From Roseivirga sp. (lineage in GTDB: Bacteria > Bacteroidota > Bacteroidia > Cytophagales > Cyclobacteriaceae): a stretch of 64,000 nucleotides of DNA. Made by a program: the position numbers and the translations under genes. The notes below the pieces were generated by a model. It was not told the origin of the DNA. It ran no database searches and worked only from the letters and a program-made list of their open reading frames with translations. Positions 36,200-44,513 of this stretch are shown piece by piece. The number at the start of each line of letters is the position of its first letter. Position 1 is the stretch's first letter. The stretch is from NCBI GenBank assembly GCA_029262895.1, contig JAJCYM010000081.1, positions 62,001 to 126,000 of the forward strand. Reading direction: 5' to 3'.

Positions 36200-38788
36200 C
36201 TAATGCGCCACCAGCGAATTAAACACAAACTTAAATGTGCCATGCGTCTGTACCCTGAACTGTGGACGGAAGCCAATCATCACGACTTCGCCCTCTCCCA
36301 TTTTCAAGGAAACCAGGGCTGCCTTGTTAGCGATTTTTTCCTCTCCCAACAACCAACCGGATGTCATAATATCTCGGCTTGCATAGGTAGCAATGCGATT
36401 CACCTCATGGTTATTGGCTGATCTATTCACGCTATAGACGTCATTATTGCCTACAAACAGCACCAGACCTTTGCTTGGCATGCCAAAAGCAATTGGATTC
36501 TGATTGTTGATATTGATTTTCAAAGTTGATCCGGGAGACCAAAACTCCGTGGAAGAGGTTCTTTCCACCACATTGGTGATTGGCACCTTGAACTCTTTCA
36601 TGGCCAATTCACCAGCCTGACCCATAGTAACTATGGTGCCTCCGGCTTCAATAAAAGCTTTAAGTGCATCAATACCCTTTTGCCCAAAACCTGAGCGGTA
36701 TTCTGGTGGTGTGCCATCAATAAAGGATTGAAAGCGACCACTAAGCCCTTTGCCGGTCATGGTAGCCAAGCCTTCGTCAGCCAATAGAATTACATCAAAG
36801 TTTTTGGAGAGCTCACCACCGAGGATGTCCTTATCCATAATGGTGGTATAAGGAAACTCGAAGTTCTCTAATAATAATCGGGTCCAACCTTCGTCCATAT
36901 TACCTCCAAAATAGCGCTGGAACAGTCCAATGCGCTGTCTTGGCATGTCTTTGCTATTCGAAGAGAGGTTGTCATTCAATGCGGCAAAGGCCACACCCGT
37001 TTTCTCAGACACTTGACTTAATGTGCTTGCCCGGGCATTTCTAGGAATAATAAAGTCTCCTGCGTTATGCCCGTTTACCGAAGCAGTTAAACGCTTGACC
37101 TTGATATTATCGTTCATCAACAGGTTGACTGCTGTAAAGCTATCATTCAACCTGCCATCAAGGATGTAGCCTTGTGATCCCCTACTGACATTGGCCGTAT
37201 AGGTATCCAGCGATTTCATGACCGGCATGCTACTGGCATCCAAAGGGGTGCTGATCGGATCAGCTGTCACCCCAAAGTACTCAGCTATATTGTCTGTAGA
37301 CATGTCATAAGGACGAATTGGTGTACCATCCCTGAAACGGGTATAATGATTATCCGGATAGTTGGTTTGTCCCAATAACCAGCGGATGACTCCACGCTTG
37401 GGTTGTGCCATGGTCACTACTCTGGTACCAGCTGCATAGACCTTGCCCTCATGTCTGAACTCAGCAGTGGACTGGCGTACTTCTATGCCCTGGTTTAGCA
37501 ATACTTCTACCAGCTTATCTGCCGTACCGCCATCATGCTGTGTCTTTGGAATTACATAGGCCTTCACCTCTCCTGCTTCTCCCCGCTCAGTCTGACGTTT
37601 TGCTTTGAGATAAGCCGTTCTTAATACAGTCTCCTTGTTTCTGGCCGCGATGTCCACAATGGCCATGGCAGCAATCTTCTGCTGCTCTACAATGTCTCTG
37701 ACACGCCACCAGCCGCCTTTCCATGGATTTGGGAAAGAGGTTTGTTCCTCATACTTCGGAAGCCCTCTGGACCAGCCTTCCAACTGATCCGGGTGTACGT
37801 ACAATGGCGTAGCCAAACGTGCAGAGGCCGATTCTGTTAGCATACCGGCAATATTGTGGAAGGGCGTAATCCAGTGGAAACCAAAGTGACCCCAACCGGA
37901 GTAAACGGCCGCATTGACCACGCCTGAACGGTTAGCTTCTTCCGCCTTATAGGCAATATGTGCCCCATACCAGGACATCTCTCTCCATACTAAAGGATCG
38001 CCATCAGGACGGATAGGCTCAGAATAAGGAGGCACATATAAACGAGCACCGTAGGCACCCATCTGGTGATGATCCACATAAGCCTGTGGCACAAAATCTT
38101 TGAACATGATCTGAGCGCCATAAGAGGACTCTACCGTGTTCTGCATATAAGCATCCCGGTTATTGTCATGCCCGATATAGTGATGATAGAGATAGGGCAT
38201 ATTGGCGGCTTCATATTCCGTCCCGACATATTTTCTATACCACTCCGTGATCATGATCTCCCCATCTGGATTAAAGCATGGGATAATAATGGAGATTGTA
38301 TTGTCAAGTATGCGCAGCATCTCTTCATCATTGCGGGTAAGCATATCATGGGTAAACTCTGCTGCGGTCTGACTGGCGGCTACCTCTGAGCTATGCAAAC
38401 CAAAGGACTGCACCACTACGGCTTTGCCTTTTAGGATCCCCTCTTCTATCTGGGCTTCTGAAACGCCCCTAGGGTCTGAGAGCATGGCATTGATCTCCCG
38501 ATACTCTTCCAGCTTGGCTAAATTATCTGCAGAGGAAATATACAAGGCCAGAAATGGATTGCCCAGGGTGCTTTTGCCCATCTCCACTACTTTCATTCTT
38601 GGACTTCTCTCCCCTAGCAGGTTATAGTATTTGACCAGATCATCCCAGTGGGCGAGCTTGCGATCTGCTCCCATTTTAAAGCCAAAATAGCTTTCAGGTG
38701 TGGGCAGGTTGCCCTGTGCAAAGCCAGGAGTAGCAACTAATAAGAAGATTAAGAAAAAAATAGCGGAACGCTTAAGTAGAGCTGACAT
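36200..38788 (-). CDS. Secreted M14-family zinc carboxypeptidase
   Basis: 862 residues from the ATG at 38788, which starts a clean signal peptide (LKRSAIFFLIFLLVATPGFAQ); the TTG at 38833 would add 15 residues ahead of it. Zinc ligands are His132 and Glu135 (FGLHSSE) and a His in VDHHQMG at about 240-241; DNNRDAYM at about 208 carries the substrate arginine, and GMLTE holds the likely catalytic Glu. Residues 650-790 resemble a class I glutamine-amidotransferase-like or propeptide domain (LKAFIEAGGTIVTMGQAGEL). This enlarged M14 architecture is common in secreted Bacteroidota peptidases. Single gene. Confidence 0.9.
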   Translation of the reverse strand: MSALLKRSAIFFLIFLLVATPGFAQGNLPTPESYFGFKMGADRKLAHWDDLVKYYNLLGERSPRMKVVEMGKSTLGNPFLALYISSADNLAKLEEYREINAMLSDPRGVSEAQIEEGILKGKAVVVQSFGLHSSEVAASQTAAEFTHDMLTRNDEEMLRILDNTISIIIPCFNPDGEIMITEWYRKYVGTEYEAANMPYLYHHYIGHDNNRDAYMQNTVESSYGAQIMFKDFVPQAYVDHHQMGAYGARLYVPPYSEPIRPDGDPLVWREMSWYGAHIAYKAEEANRSGVVNAAVYSGWGHFGFHWITPFHNIAGMLTESASARLATPLYVHPDQLEGWSRGLPKYEEQTSFPNPWKGGWWRVRDIVEQQKIAAMAIVDIAARNKETVLRTAYLKAKRQTERGEAGEVKAYVIPKTQHDGGTADKLVEVLLNQGIEVRQSTAEFRHEGKVYAAGTRVVTMAQPKRGVIRWLLGQTNYPDNHYTRFRDGTPIRPYDMSTDNIAEYFGVTADPISTPLDASSMPVMKSLDTYTANVSRGSQGYILDGRLNDSFTAVNLLMNDNIKVKRLTASVNGHNAGDFIIPRNARASTLSQVSEKTGVAFAALNDNLSSNSKDMPRQRIGLFQRYFGGNMDEGWTRLLLENFEFPYTTIMDKDILGGELSKNFDVILLADEGLATMTGKGLSGRFQSFIDGTPPEYRSGFGQKGIDALKAFIEAGGTIVTMGQAGELAMKEFKVPITNVVERTSSTEFWSPGSTLKININNQNPIAFGMPSKGLVLFVGNNDVYSVNRSANNHEVNRIATYASRDIMTSGWLLGEEKIANKAALVSLKMGEGEVVMIGFRPQFRVQTHGTFKFVFNSLVAH

Positions 38789-38879
38789 GGGTTTAGTCTT
38801 TGGTTGAAGTATAATATAGATCAAAGCAGGCAAAAAGCAATTGTTTTGAAGATGGAGTGGCTGGGAAGATTTGTGGATG

Positions 38880-38925
38880 GCGTTTTTGAGTTACAAGCTC
38901 CAAGTATCAAGTGGCAAGCTAAAAC
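38880..38925. repeat. Heptamer array, short
   Basis: GAGTTAC, AAGCTCC, AAGTATC, AAGTGGC and AAGC run head to tail with 7-bp period. Same RAGYTNN unit family as the 13.7-kb array. Confidence 0.5.
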
Positions 38926-38947
38926 CTGAGTTCCTTTGTTAATCGTC

Positions 38948-38968
38948 ATTCCCGACCTGATCGGGAAT
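38948..38968. repeat. Palindrome ATTCCCGA/TCGGGAAT
   Basis: Perfect 8-bp arms around CCTGA, part of the GTCATTCCCG...GGGAATCTC intergenic repeat type that occurs widely in bacteria. Confidence 0.6.
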
Positions 38969-38983
38969 CTCCCTTATCTTCGA

Positions 38984-39046
38984 GCTGTGAGTTTCGAGTT
39001 TTGAGTTATGAGTAGAAAGCTGCAAGTTGCAAGCTTCAAGTAGAGA
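38984..39046. repeat. Heptamer array upstream of a small secreted protein gene
   Basis: About eight 7-bp units in RAGYTNN form (GAGTTTC, GAGTTTT, GAGTTAT, GAGTAGA, AAGCTGC, AAGTTGC, AAGCTTC, AAGTAGA) run up to four bases before the ATG at 39050. Confidence 0.7.
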
Positions 39047-39049
39047 TCC

Positions 39050-39613
39050 ATGAAACACTTACTCATCACCGCCCTCCTCCTTCTCACAACTTTAACCTTA
39101 TCAGCCCAAAACCCTGCCCAGGAATTCTGGGATAACCTGCAAAAACATTGCGGTAAGGCTTATGAAGGCACTTTAGAATTACCAAAGGACGATGAGGGAT
39201 TTGCCGGCAAGAAATTGGTGATGCATGTGCGCTCCTGCTCTGCCACAGAAATCAAGGTGCCCTTCTTTGTTGGAGACGACAAGTCACGCACCTGGGTATT
39301 TACCCTAAAAGATGGATTGATCACCTTGAAGCACGACCACCGCCACGAGGATGGTTCTGAAGATGAGGTCACCCAATACGGTGGTACTGCCCCCAATACC
39401 GGTACGTCTAACTTGCAGATGTTTCCAGCCGACCAGTACACGGCAACACTCCTGCCTAGAGCAGCCACTAACGTATGGTCAGTAATACTCAATGAAGACA
39501 GCTTTTACTATAATTTGTCCCGTATCTATAACAGTACATTTTTTAGGGTGGCCTTTGATTTAACCAAGCCTATTGATACGCCTGGAGCGCCTTGGGGTTG
39601 GAAGGGGAAGTGA
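39050..39613 (+). CDS. Small secreted protein of unknown function
   Basis: 187 residues with a signal peptide (LITALLLLTTLTLSAQ). Two cysteines occur in KHCGKAYEG and HVRSCSATE. The middle contains a beta-rich segment with TWVFTLKDGLITLKHDHRHE. No known family was recognised. A heptamer array ends 4 bp before the ATG, so the promoter lies within or upstream of the repeat. The stop codon directly abuts that of the convergent HNH gene with no spacer. Confidence 0.7.
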   Translation: MKHLLITALLLLTTLTLSAQNPAQEFWDNLQKHCGKAYEGTLELPKDDEGFAGKKLVMHVRSCSATEIKVPFFVGDDKSRTWVFTLKDGLITLKHDHRHEDGSEDEVTQYGGTAPNTGTSNLQMFPADQYTATLLPRAATNVWSVILNEDSFYYNLSRIYNSTFFRVAFDLTKPIDTPGAPWGWKGK

Positions 39614-40516
39614 TTATTGTTTAAAAACCCTCTCTCTGTGATATTTTAAGTATTCTAATTTCGGTTTGTCAATTTTAGGGAGCTTTATTTTCTTTCCTTC
39701 GAGTGGTAGTAGGCTCTTAGCCAAAATAGAGTCCTTTCGTACCAAACCAGAAACCTTCATTCTGAATTCATCAGTGATGGTTAGTAATCCTTGATCGAAA
39801 GCCTTGTCATGTAAAACACAAAGGGAAATCCCATTCGAGGGATCTAAACGTATATCCTTTCTCTCACTCCAGGGTATAATGTGCGATCCGATAAGGAATC
39901 CCTTGGTAGAAATACCACAAATGGCACATCTCATTTGATAATTGGTTTTAACCTGATCTGCGAAAACATTTTGCTTAGTCCGACCTTTTGTACTGATATA
40001 TGAGTCCTCGACATGGTAATCTTGAACCTGCATTCTCTGAATAGCCTCTTTTGCAGCTTCTAAGTCATAGTTGACTCTTACATTGGACTTACGAGTGAAT
40101 TCTAGTAAACCAATAAAATCAGATTGATTAATTCTATTCATCCCATATTGATCAAAGAAATTACTCCAGTCTTTACGTTTTTTCTTCGAATCCCATTGAA
40201 ATGATTCTACTTCACTTTGAAAGAGACGCTCTTGAAACGGATAAGACTTGTCTATTTCTGCAAAAACTTTCCCTCGACCTACGATAGAATTAATTTTTGC
40301 CGCTCCATAGAAATAAAATTGATTTGTTTCCGATGAATTCTTAGGCCTTCTGTATATGAATAGATCACCTTCTTTTACCCTATTATTTTTGGATTGATCC
40401 CAGCTGTATTTTTTAAAGTCCACATCTTCGTGTTCACCATTTCCTTTTGAGTCGAGGATAAAGTACTGTGTATGAGGATTTTCTAATTCTTCTTTAAAGA
40501 TATCGAGATGGCCCAT
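39614..40516 (-). CDS. PUA-like/HNH endonuclease, probable modification-dependent restriction enzyme
   Basis: 300 residues. Residues 1-130 resemble an EVE/PUA-like (modified-base reading) domain: QYFILDSKG, then DLFIYRRPKNS and FYFYGAAKINSI. Residues 185-255 form the HNH nuclease: Cys pair in RCAICGIS, His in GSHIIPW, and a later Cys-His in CVLHDKAFDQG. EVE-HNH proteins are known type IV enzymes that cut DNA with modified cytosine. No methylase or other partner is next to it. Three 60-base lines I counted (40081, 40141, 40261) have 17, 20 and 20 G+C, against 28 in a line of the neighbouring permease (41881), which suggests acquisition by transfer. Confidence 0.75.
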   Translation of the reverse strand: MGHLDIFKEELENPHTQYFILDSKGNGEHEDVDFKKYSWDQSKNNRVKEGDLFIYRRPKNSSETNQFYFYGAAKINSIVGRGKVFAEIDKSYPFQERLFQSEVESFQWDSKKKRKDWSNFFDQYGMNRINQSDFIGLLEFTRKSNVRVNYDLEAAKEAIQRMQVQDYHVEDSYISTKGRTKQNVFADQVKTNYQMRCAICGISTKGFLIGSHIIPWSERKDIRLDPSNGISLCVLHDKAFDQGLLTITDEFRMKVSGLVRKDSILAKSLLPLEGKKIKLPKIDKPKLEYLKYHRERVFKQ

Positions 40517-40825
40517 TCTAGATAATTGCCGCTTAATTTATCCTTAAAGTACGAATAAATTGGGTTATTCAAGCATACTTAATTTGATCGGTGTATTATT
40601 AAAGCATTACCTCCTCCTACTCACTATATCCCTATAAATATGCCTCCAGGCTTTGTCTTGACGAACGTTTACCAGAGTTGTATAAATAATCGTGTCATTA
40701 GAGTCGTTTAGTCACCATTTAAAGGAACCAAGCCTATGACAGTCACTGGACAAAGGGTCCGACTCTGGGGTAAGTTTGATGTTCAAGATTTTAAAAGCTT
40801 CAAAACGCTAAACATTAAACGTCCA
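40517..40825. other. Intergenic region (309 bp), nothing recognisable
   Basis: AT-rich gap between the HNH gene and the third permease module. I see no ORF, hairpin or repeat of note. Confidence 0.4.
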
Positions 40826-43408
40826 TCATTCATCCCTTAGGCATAAAGCTGGGTTTACCCTGGCTGCTTTAAAGATTTGTAAACTTACCGTAAACCAGGC
40901 AATCAATAGTCCTAAGGCACCTGCTCCGGCAAAGGTCCACCATTCCAGTGTGATGCGGTATTCAAAATTGTCTAACCAATTTTTGGAAATAAAGAAAGCA
41001 GTGGGAAGGGCGATGATAATGGCCAGAATCACTGTTTGAGTAAAGTCGCGAGAAAGCAAGCGCACAATGCTCAATAAGCCTGATCCCAAAATTTTCCGAA
41101 TGCCGATCTCCTTCATTCTTCGCTCTGCGGTAAAGGCCGCCAGCCCAAACAACCCCAGACATGAAATAAGCACGGCAAAGCCCGCAAAGTACCTGGAGAG
41201 TTTAGCCACACGGGTTTCCGCCTCATACAGTGTCTGAAATTCCTGATCCAGAAATTTGTAATCTGCGAAGTAACCCGGGTTGAACTCGGCATAGAATGCC
41301 TCCAAGCGATCCAGGGTTTGCCGCAGTCCACCGGACTGTACTCTAATCACCATGGTTGACGACCATTGAGAGTCCAAAAGCAGGAACATAGGCCCCATAC
41401 GCTCATGTAGAGACTTAAAATGAAAATCCTTAATCACGCCAACTATGCGCACGTCATTGCCCCAAAGCTTGGCGCTTTTGCCTACGGGATCATCAAATCC
41501 CATAATTTCCGCAGCGGTTTCGTTTAAAATAATTTGAGATTCTTCTTGTGCAAACTCCCGCGAGAAACTCCTTCCGGCCACCAATTCCAGGCCAAGCGTT
41601 TCCACGAAATCATAATGCACTAAAAATCTACTAAAGCCCGTATTTCCATCTATTTGTCCCTCCCATTGAAAGTCTCCTGCTCCGGGGGCATTAAAGATGT
41701 CGTTGGTAATGGCCGATCCGTTGATAATCCCGGGGATGTTTCTGATGCCGTCCAGAAAGGCGTCCATCCCTTCCGCTGCCTTGCCCTCCCGCTTCATTAG
41801 CAACACATTGTCCTTTTCATAGCCGAGGTTTTTGTTCTGAACAAATTCCATTTGCTGGTAAACCACCAAGACCACAACAATCAAAATCACTGAGGATGCG
41901 AATTGAAACACCACCAGGCCCTTTCTTACCCACAACTCTCCAATGGAGCCTTTGAGCTGCCCCTTTAATACCGCAATGGCATTGAACCCTGACAGGTAAA
42001 GTGCCGGATAGCTGCCCGAAACCAGGCCGGTAAACAGGGTAATGGACAGGGCTGTGATAACAAGGGTTGGTTCATAATGGAACAGGATGTCTTTGCCCGT
42101 AATCACATTAAACTGAGGAAGAAATAGTACCACCAGCCCAATGGCCACCAGCAGGGCAATAAAGGCCATCAAAATTGACTCTCCGAGATATTGAGTAATC
42201 AAGGCGCTTCTGCTCGCTCCTACGGCTTTCTTGACTCCTACCTCTTTTAATCTTCTGGATGCCCTGGCAGTAGAAAGGTTCATAAAATTCACACAGGAGA
42301 TCACCAAAATAAACAAGGCAATAATTGAGAATAGTCTTACATATTCTATGCGGCCTCCGGCCTGCACACCATTTTCGAATTGACCATATAGATAATTGTC
42401 AGCATAGGCATGCAGAAAGTAACTCGCATCCGATTCTTCCACTTTGTCGTCCATAAAGTTGGCCAGCTTAGCATTCACGGCATCCGGGCTTGTGCCATCC
42501 TGAAGCAATACATAGGTGACCGCGTTAGGGCTTTTCCAGTCGGCACCAAAGGCATACTTGTATAGGCTAAAGGGAAGCACAAAGTCAAACTGATCTGTGG
42601 AGTTGGCTGGCGGGTCTTTAAAAATACCGGTAATCTTGGCGGCATTTTGAAGGTTGATATCCTTCCACACTATGGTTTGGCCTACCACGTTTTCCGTGCG
42701 ATTAAACAGCCTAAGGGCCAGACGCTCCGAAATGACCACTGAACTGATGTCCGTTAAAACTTCTTCGGGATTGCCCTGAAGAAGCGCATAAGAGAACATC
42801 TTGAAATAATTCTCGTCCACAAACTTTCCGATCCCTGAGCCCTTTCTCTCCTCGTTTACGAATAGGTCATAGGACATTTGCCAATCGGGATCGGTGCCTC
42901 CTGCCGTCATTTCCACTTCAGGCAATTCTTCGAGCAGGGCATCCGGCAACAAGGCTGATGTGCCATTCCAGGTGACTATTCCATCAGGGCGCACATTGTT
43001 GGTCATCACCTGATATAACCTGTCATTTTTGACATGGAACTTGTCCACATTCAATTCATCATTTACCCATAGATAAATTAATAAGGTGCAGGCCAAACCA
43101 GTTGATAAGCCTATGAGGTTAATCAGAAAAGCAGACTTGTACTTTCTGAAATTTCGAAAAGCCAAAAGCAGCGTGTGTCGAATGATATTCATGATATTTG
43201 AGTTTTTGAAGCTGTTGATTGATTTGAGATTTCTCAGCCTGAATGATTTTACCACATCCCAGGTGAATCTCCGTCTTGCTGTTTTAGGAGACGCTGCAAA
43301 GCGCTTTTCGAAGAGTTCTATAAGGTCACCCTCAATCTCATCAAGATAGTCCTCCCTGCAGAACCACCTCAGAAATTTCAGTGCCCATTTTGACGGCTGT
43401 GAATCCAT
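40826..43408 (-). CDS. Large FtsX/MacB-type ABC transporter permease with prefix domain (module 3)
   Basis: 860 residues; its ATG (43408) shares one base with the padR stop (TAATG). Residues 1-75 form the prefix domain (WFCREDYLDEIEGDLIELFEKR), as in module 1. Then TM1 at about 95-115, the MacB periplasmic domain, FtsX with LKEVGVKKAVGAS, a second periplasmic domain, and FtsX with MKEIGIRKILGSGLLSI. It is noticeably richer in G+C than the AT-rich HNH gene next to it. No ATPase gene is nearby. Transcribed with padR. Confidence 0.9.
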   Translation of the reverse strand: MDSQPSKWALKFLRWFCREDYLDEIEGDLIELFEKRFAASPKTARRRFTWDVVKSFRLRNLKSINSFKNSNIMNIIRHTLLLAFRNFRKYKSAFLINLIGLSTGLACTLLIYLWVNDELNVDKFHVKNDRLYQVMTNNVRPDGIVTWNGTSALLPDALLEELPEVEMTAGGTDPDWQMSYDLFVNEERKGSGIGKFVDENYFKMFSYALLQGNPEEVLTDISSVVISERLALRLFNRTENVVGQTIVWKDINLQNAAKITGIFKDPPANSTDQFDFVLPFSLYKYAFGADWKSPNAVTYVLLQDGTSPDAVNAKLANFMDDKVEESDASYFLHAYADNYLYGQFENGVQAGGRIEYVRLFSIIALFILVISCVNFMNLSTARASRRLKEVGVKKAVGASRSALITQYLGESILMAFIALLVAIGLVVLFLPQFNVITGKDILFHYEPTLVITALSITLFTGLVSGSYPALYLSGFNAIAVLKGQLKGSIGELWVRKGLVVFQFASSVILIVVVLVVYQQMEFVQNKNLGYEKDNVLLMKREGKAAEGMDAFLDGIRNIPGIINGSAITNDIFNAPGAGDFQWEGQIDGNTGFSRFLVHYDFVETLGLELVAGRSFSREFAQEESQIILNETAAEIMGFDDPVGKSAKLWGNDVRIVGVIKDFHFKSLHERMGPMFLLLDSQWSSTMVIRVQSGGLRQTLDRLEAFYAEFNPGYFADYKFLDQEFQTLYEAETRVAKLSRYFAGFAVLISCLGLFGLAAFTAERRMKEIGIRKILGSGLLSIVRLLSRDFTQTVILAIIIALPTAFFISKNWLDNFEYRITLEWWTFAGAGALGLLIAWFTVSLQIFKAARVNPALCLRDE

Positions 43409-43734
43409 TAGCTAAAAGAGATTTCAGGGATTTTCTGATAAAGACTGGTGCGCACGGCATACTGACTATCGAGCCTTTTCTTACCCAGGGCTGTAATCAC
43501 ATAGAATTTCTTTCTGCGTCCACCACGCTGCTTGGTGATGCCACCTTCACGGGATTTAACAAAGCCCTTGTCCTCAAGTCGTTTTAGACTGACATGGATG
43601 CCGCTGATATTAACTTTCTTGCCAAGATGCTCCTCCAGGTTTTCCAGGATGACCACTCCGTAAGCCTCGTCATGCAGGGCGGCCACCATAAGGAGTACCA
43701 GTTCTTCAAACTCCCCTAGCGATTGTTCCTTCAT
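43408..43734 (-). CDS. PadR-family transcriptional regulator (module 3)
   Basis: 108 residues, the same length as the module 1 PadR and of the same subtype (LGEFEELVLLMVAALHDEAYG against LGELEELTLLLIVMLKEDAYG in part; wing with RGGRRKKFYVITALG). The recognition helix region (ISGIHVSLKRLEDKGF) differs from module 1 (IGAVHGTLNRLEKKGF), which fits different operator sequences. Two inverted sites with 42-bp centre spacing lie upstream (43744-43757 and 43786-43799). Confidence 0.93.
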   Translation of the reverse strand: MKEQSLGEFEELVLLMVAALHDEAYGVVILENLEEHLGKKVNISGIHVSLKRLEDKGFVKSREGGITKQRGGRRKKFYVITALGKKRLDSQYAVRTSLYQKIPEISFS

Positions 43735-43743
43735 GTTGAAATT

Positions 43744-43757
43744 TATTTACTTAACAA
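43744..43757. promoter_or_regulatory. Putative PadR operator, proximal site (module 3)
   Basis: TATTTACTTAACAA, 10 bp upstream of the padR ATG. The distal site is its exact reverse complement. Confidence 0.65.
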
Positions 43758-43785
43758 ACATGAATGTAATAGATTAGTTTCATAA

Positions 43786-43799
43786 TTGTTAAGTAAATA
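43786..43799. promoter_or_regulatory. Putative PadR operator, distal site (module 3)
   Basis: TTGTTAAGTAAATA is the perfect reverse complement of the proximal site, 42 bp centre to centre. ACATGAATGT, a PadR-like ATGT/ACAT pair, lies between the two at about 43758-43767. Confidence 0.65.
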
Positions 43800-43883
43800 T
43801 GATTTCTTTTTGAAATCAATAGGAAGAAGACTAGTTTTCCCTTAGGGAGTTAACAGAGTTGGTTAAGACCAGACGCATAAGAC

Positions 43884-44483
43884 TCAACGAGACCTTGGCC
43901 TGGGCTTAAAATCTACGACTACCCTATAATATTCGTTTTCCCCGACTTTCTTAAAAGGATAATCCCCAGTTTGCTTCCATTCATTATTTTCAAAGTTGTA
44001 AGAGATGGCCTTGTGCTCCTGATTAGAAATCATAAAATTATCATCCTTGACAATTTGAATTTTGCCATTCGGGCGATAGGCGTATTGTGTTGTGGTGAAT
44101 TTATCCTCCCCGGAAAAATGAGTCTCTCCTTCCGTAAAACCACCCCAAGGGTCAATGCTGTAGTATTTTATTCTTTGCTCTCCTGGATGCCATAGCCAAA
44201 ATGATTCTCCGGTAACCAAGGCGGTATCTCCTCGATATGACACATGTCTGAGTCGTAATAAGTTTTGCCTCAGATCTAAACTAAACCAAAGGCCAAAACC
44301 TCTAGATGATCTGGGATTGTCAGCTTGATAATTCGGGTTTGGAGTCATCCATTTGCTACTACCGGCTGTCAGATAGTTGGCCATCTTTAGAAAATCCACT
44401 CTGGAACTACCTTCACCGCGTTGTGCCATTAAGGAAGTACCTATCAGGAGGAACATTAGGGAAATAAGAGTCGCTGTTTTCAT
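43884..44483 (-). CDS. Secreted protein of unknown function, tandem paralogue A
   Basis: 199 residues with a signal peptide (MKTATLISLMFLLIGTSLMAQ). The mature part is closely related to the gene upstream: both share DFLKMA, KWM.PNPNY, NPRSSR, GLWF and WHPGEQRIKY. No family is recognised. Aromatic-rich strands suggest a small beta domain. It follows the paralogue by 30 bp on the same strand, so the two probably form one operon. Confidence 0.75.
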   Translation of the reverse strand: MKTATLISLMFLLIGTSLMAQRGEGSSRVDFLKMANYLTAGSSKWMTPNPNYQADNPRSSRGFGLWFSLDLRQNLLRLRHVSYRGDTALVTGESFWLWHPGEQRIKYYSIDPWGGFTEGETHFSGEDKFTTTQYAYRPNGKIQIVKDDNFMISNQEHKAISYNFENNEWKQTGDYPFKKVGENEYYRVVVDFKPRPRSR

Positions 44484-44513
44484 GTTATTCTTTTAGACGT
44501 GACTTATTAAAAA

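Noticed and set aside
15347-43408. MacB multidrug efflux pumps
   Set aside because: The fold fits but no ATPase or MacA-type adaptor is nearby; no cargo can be named.
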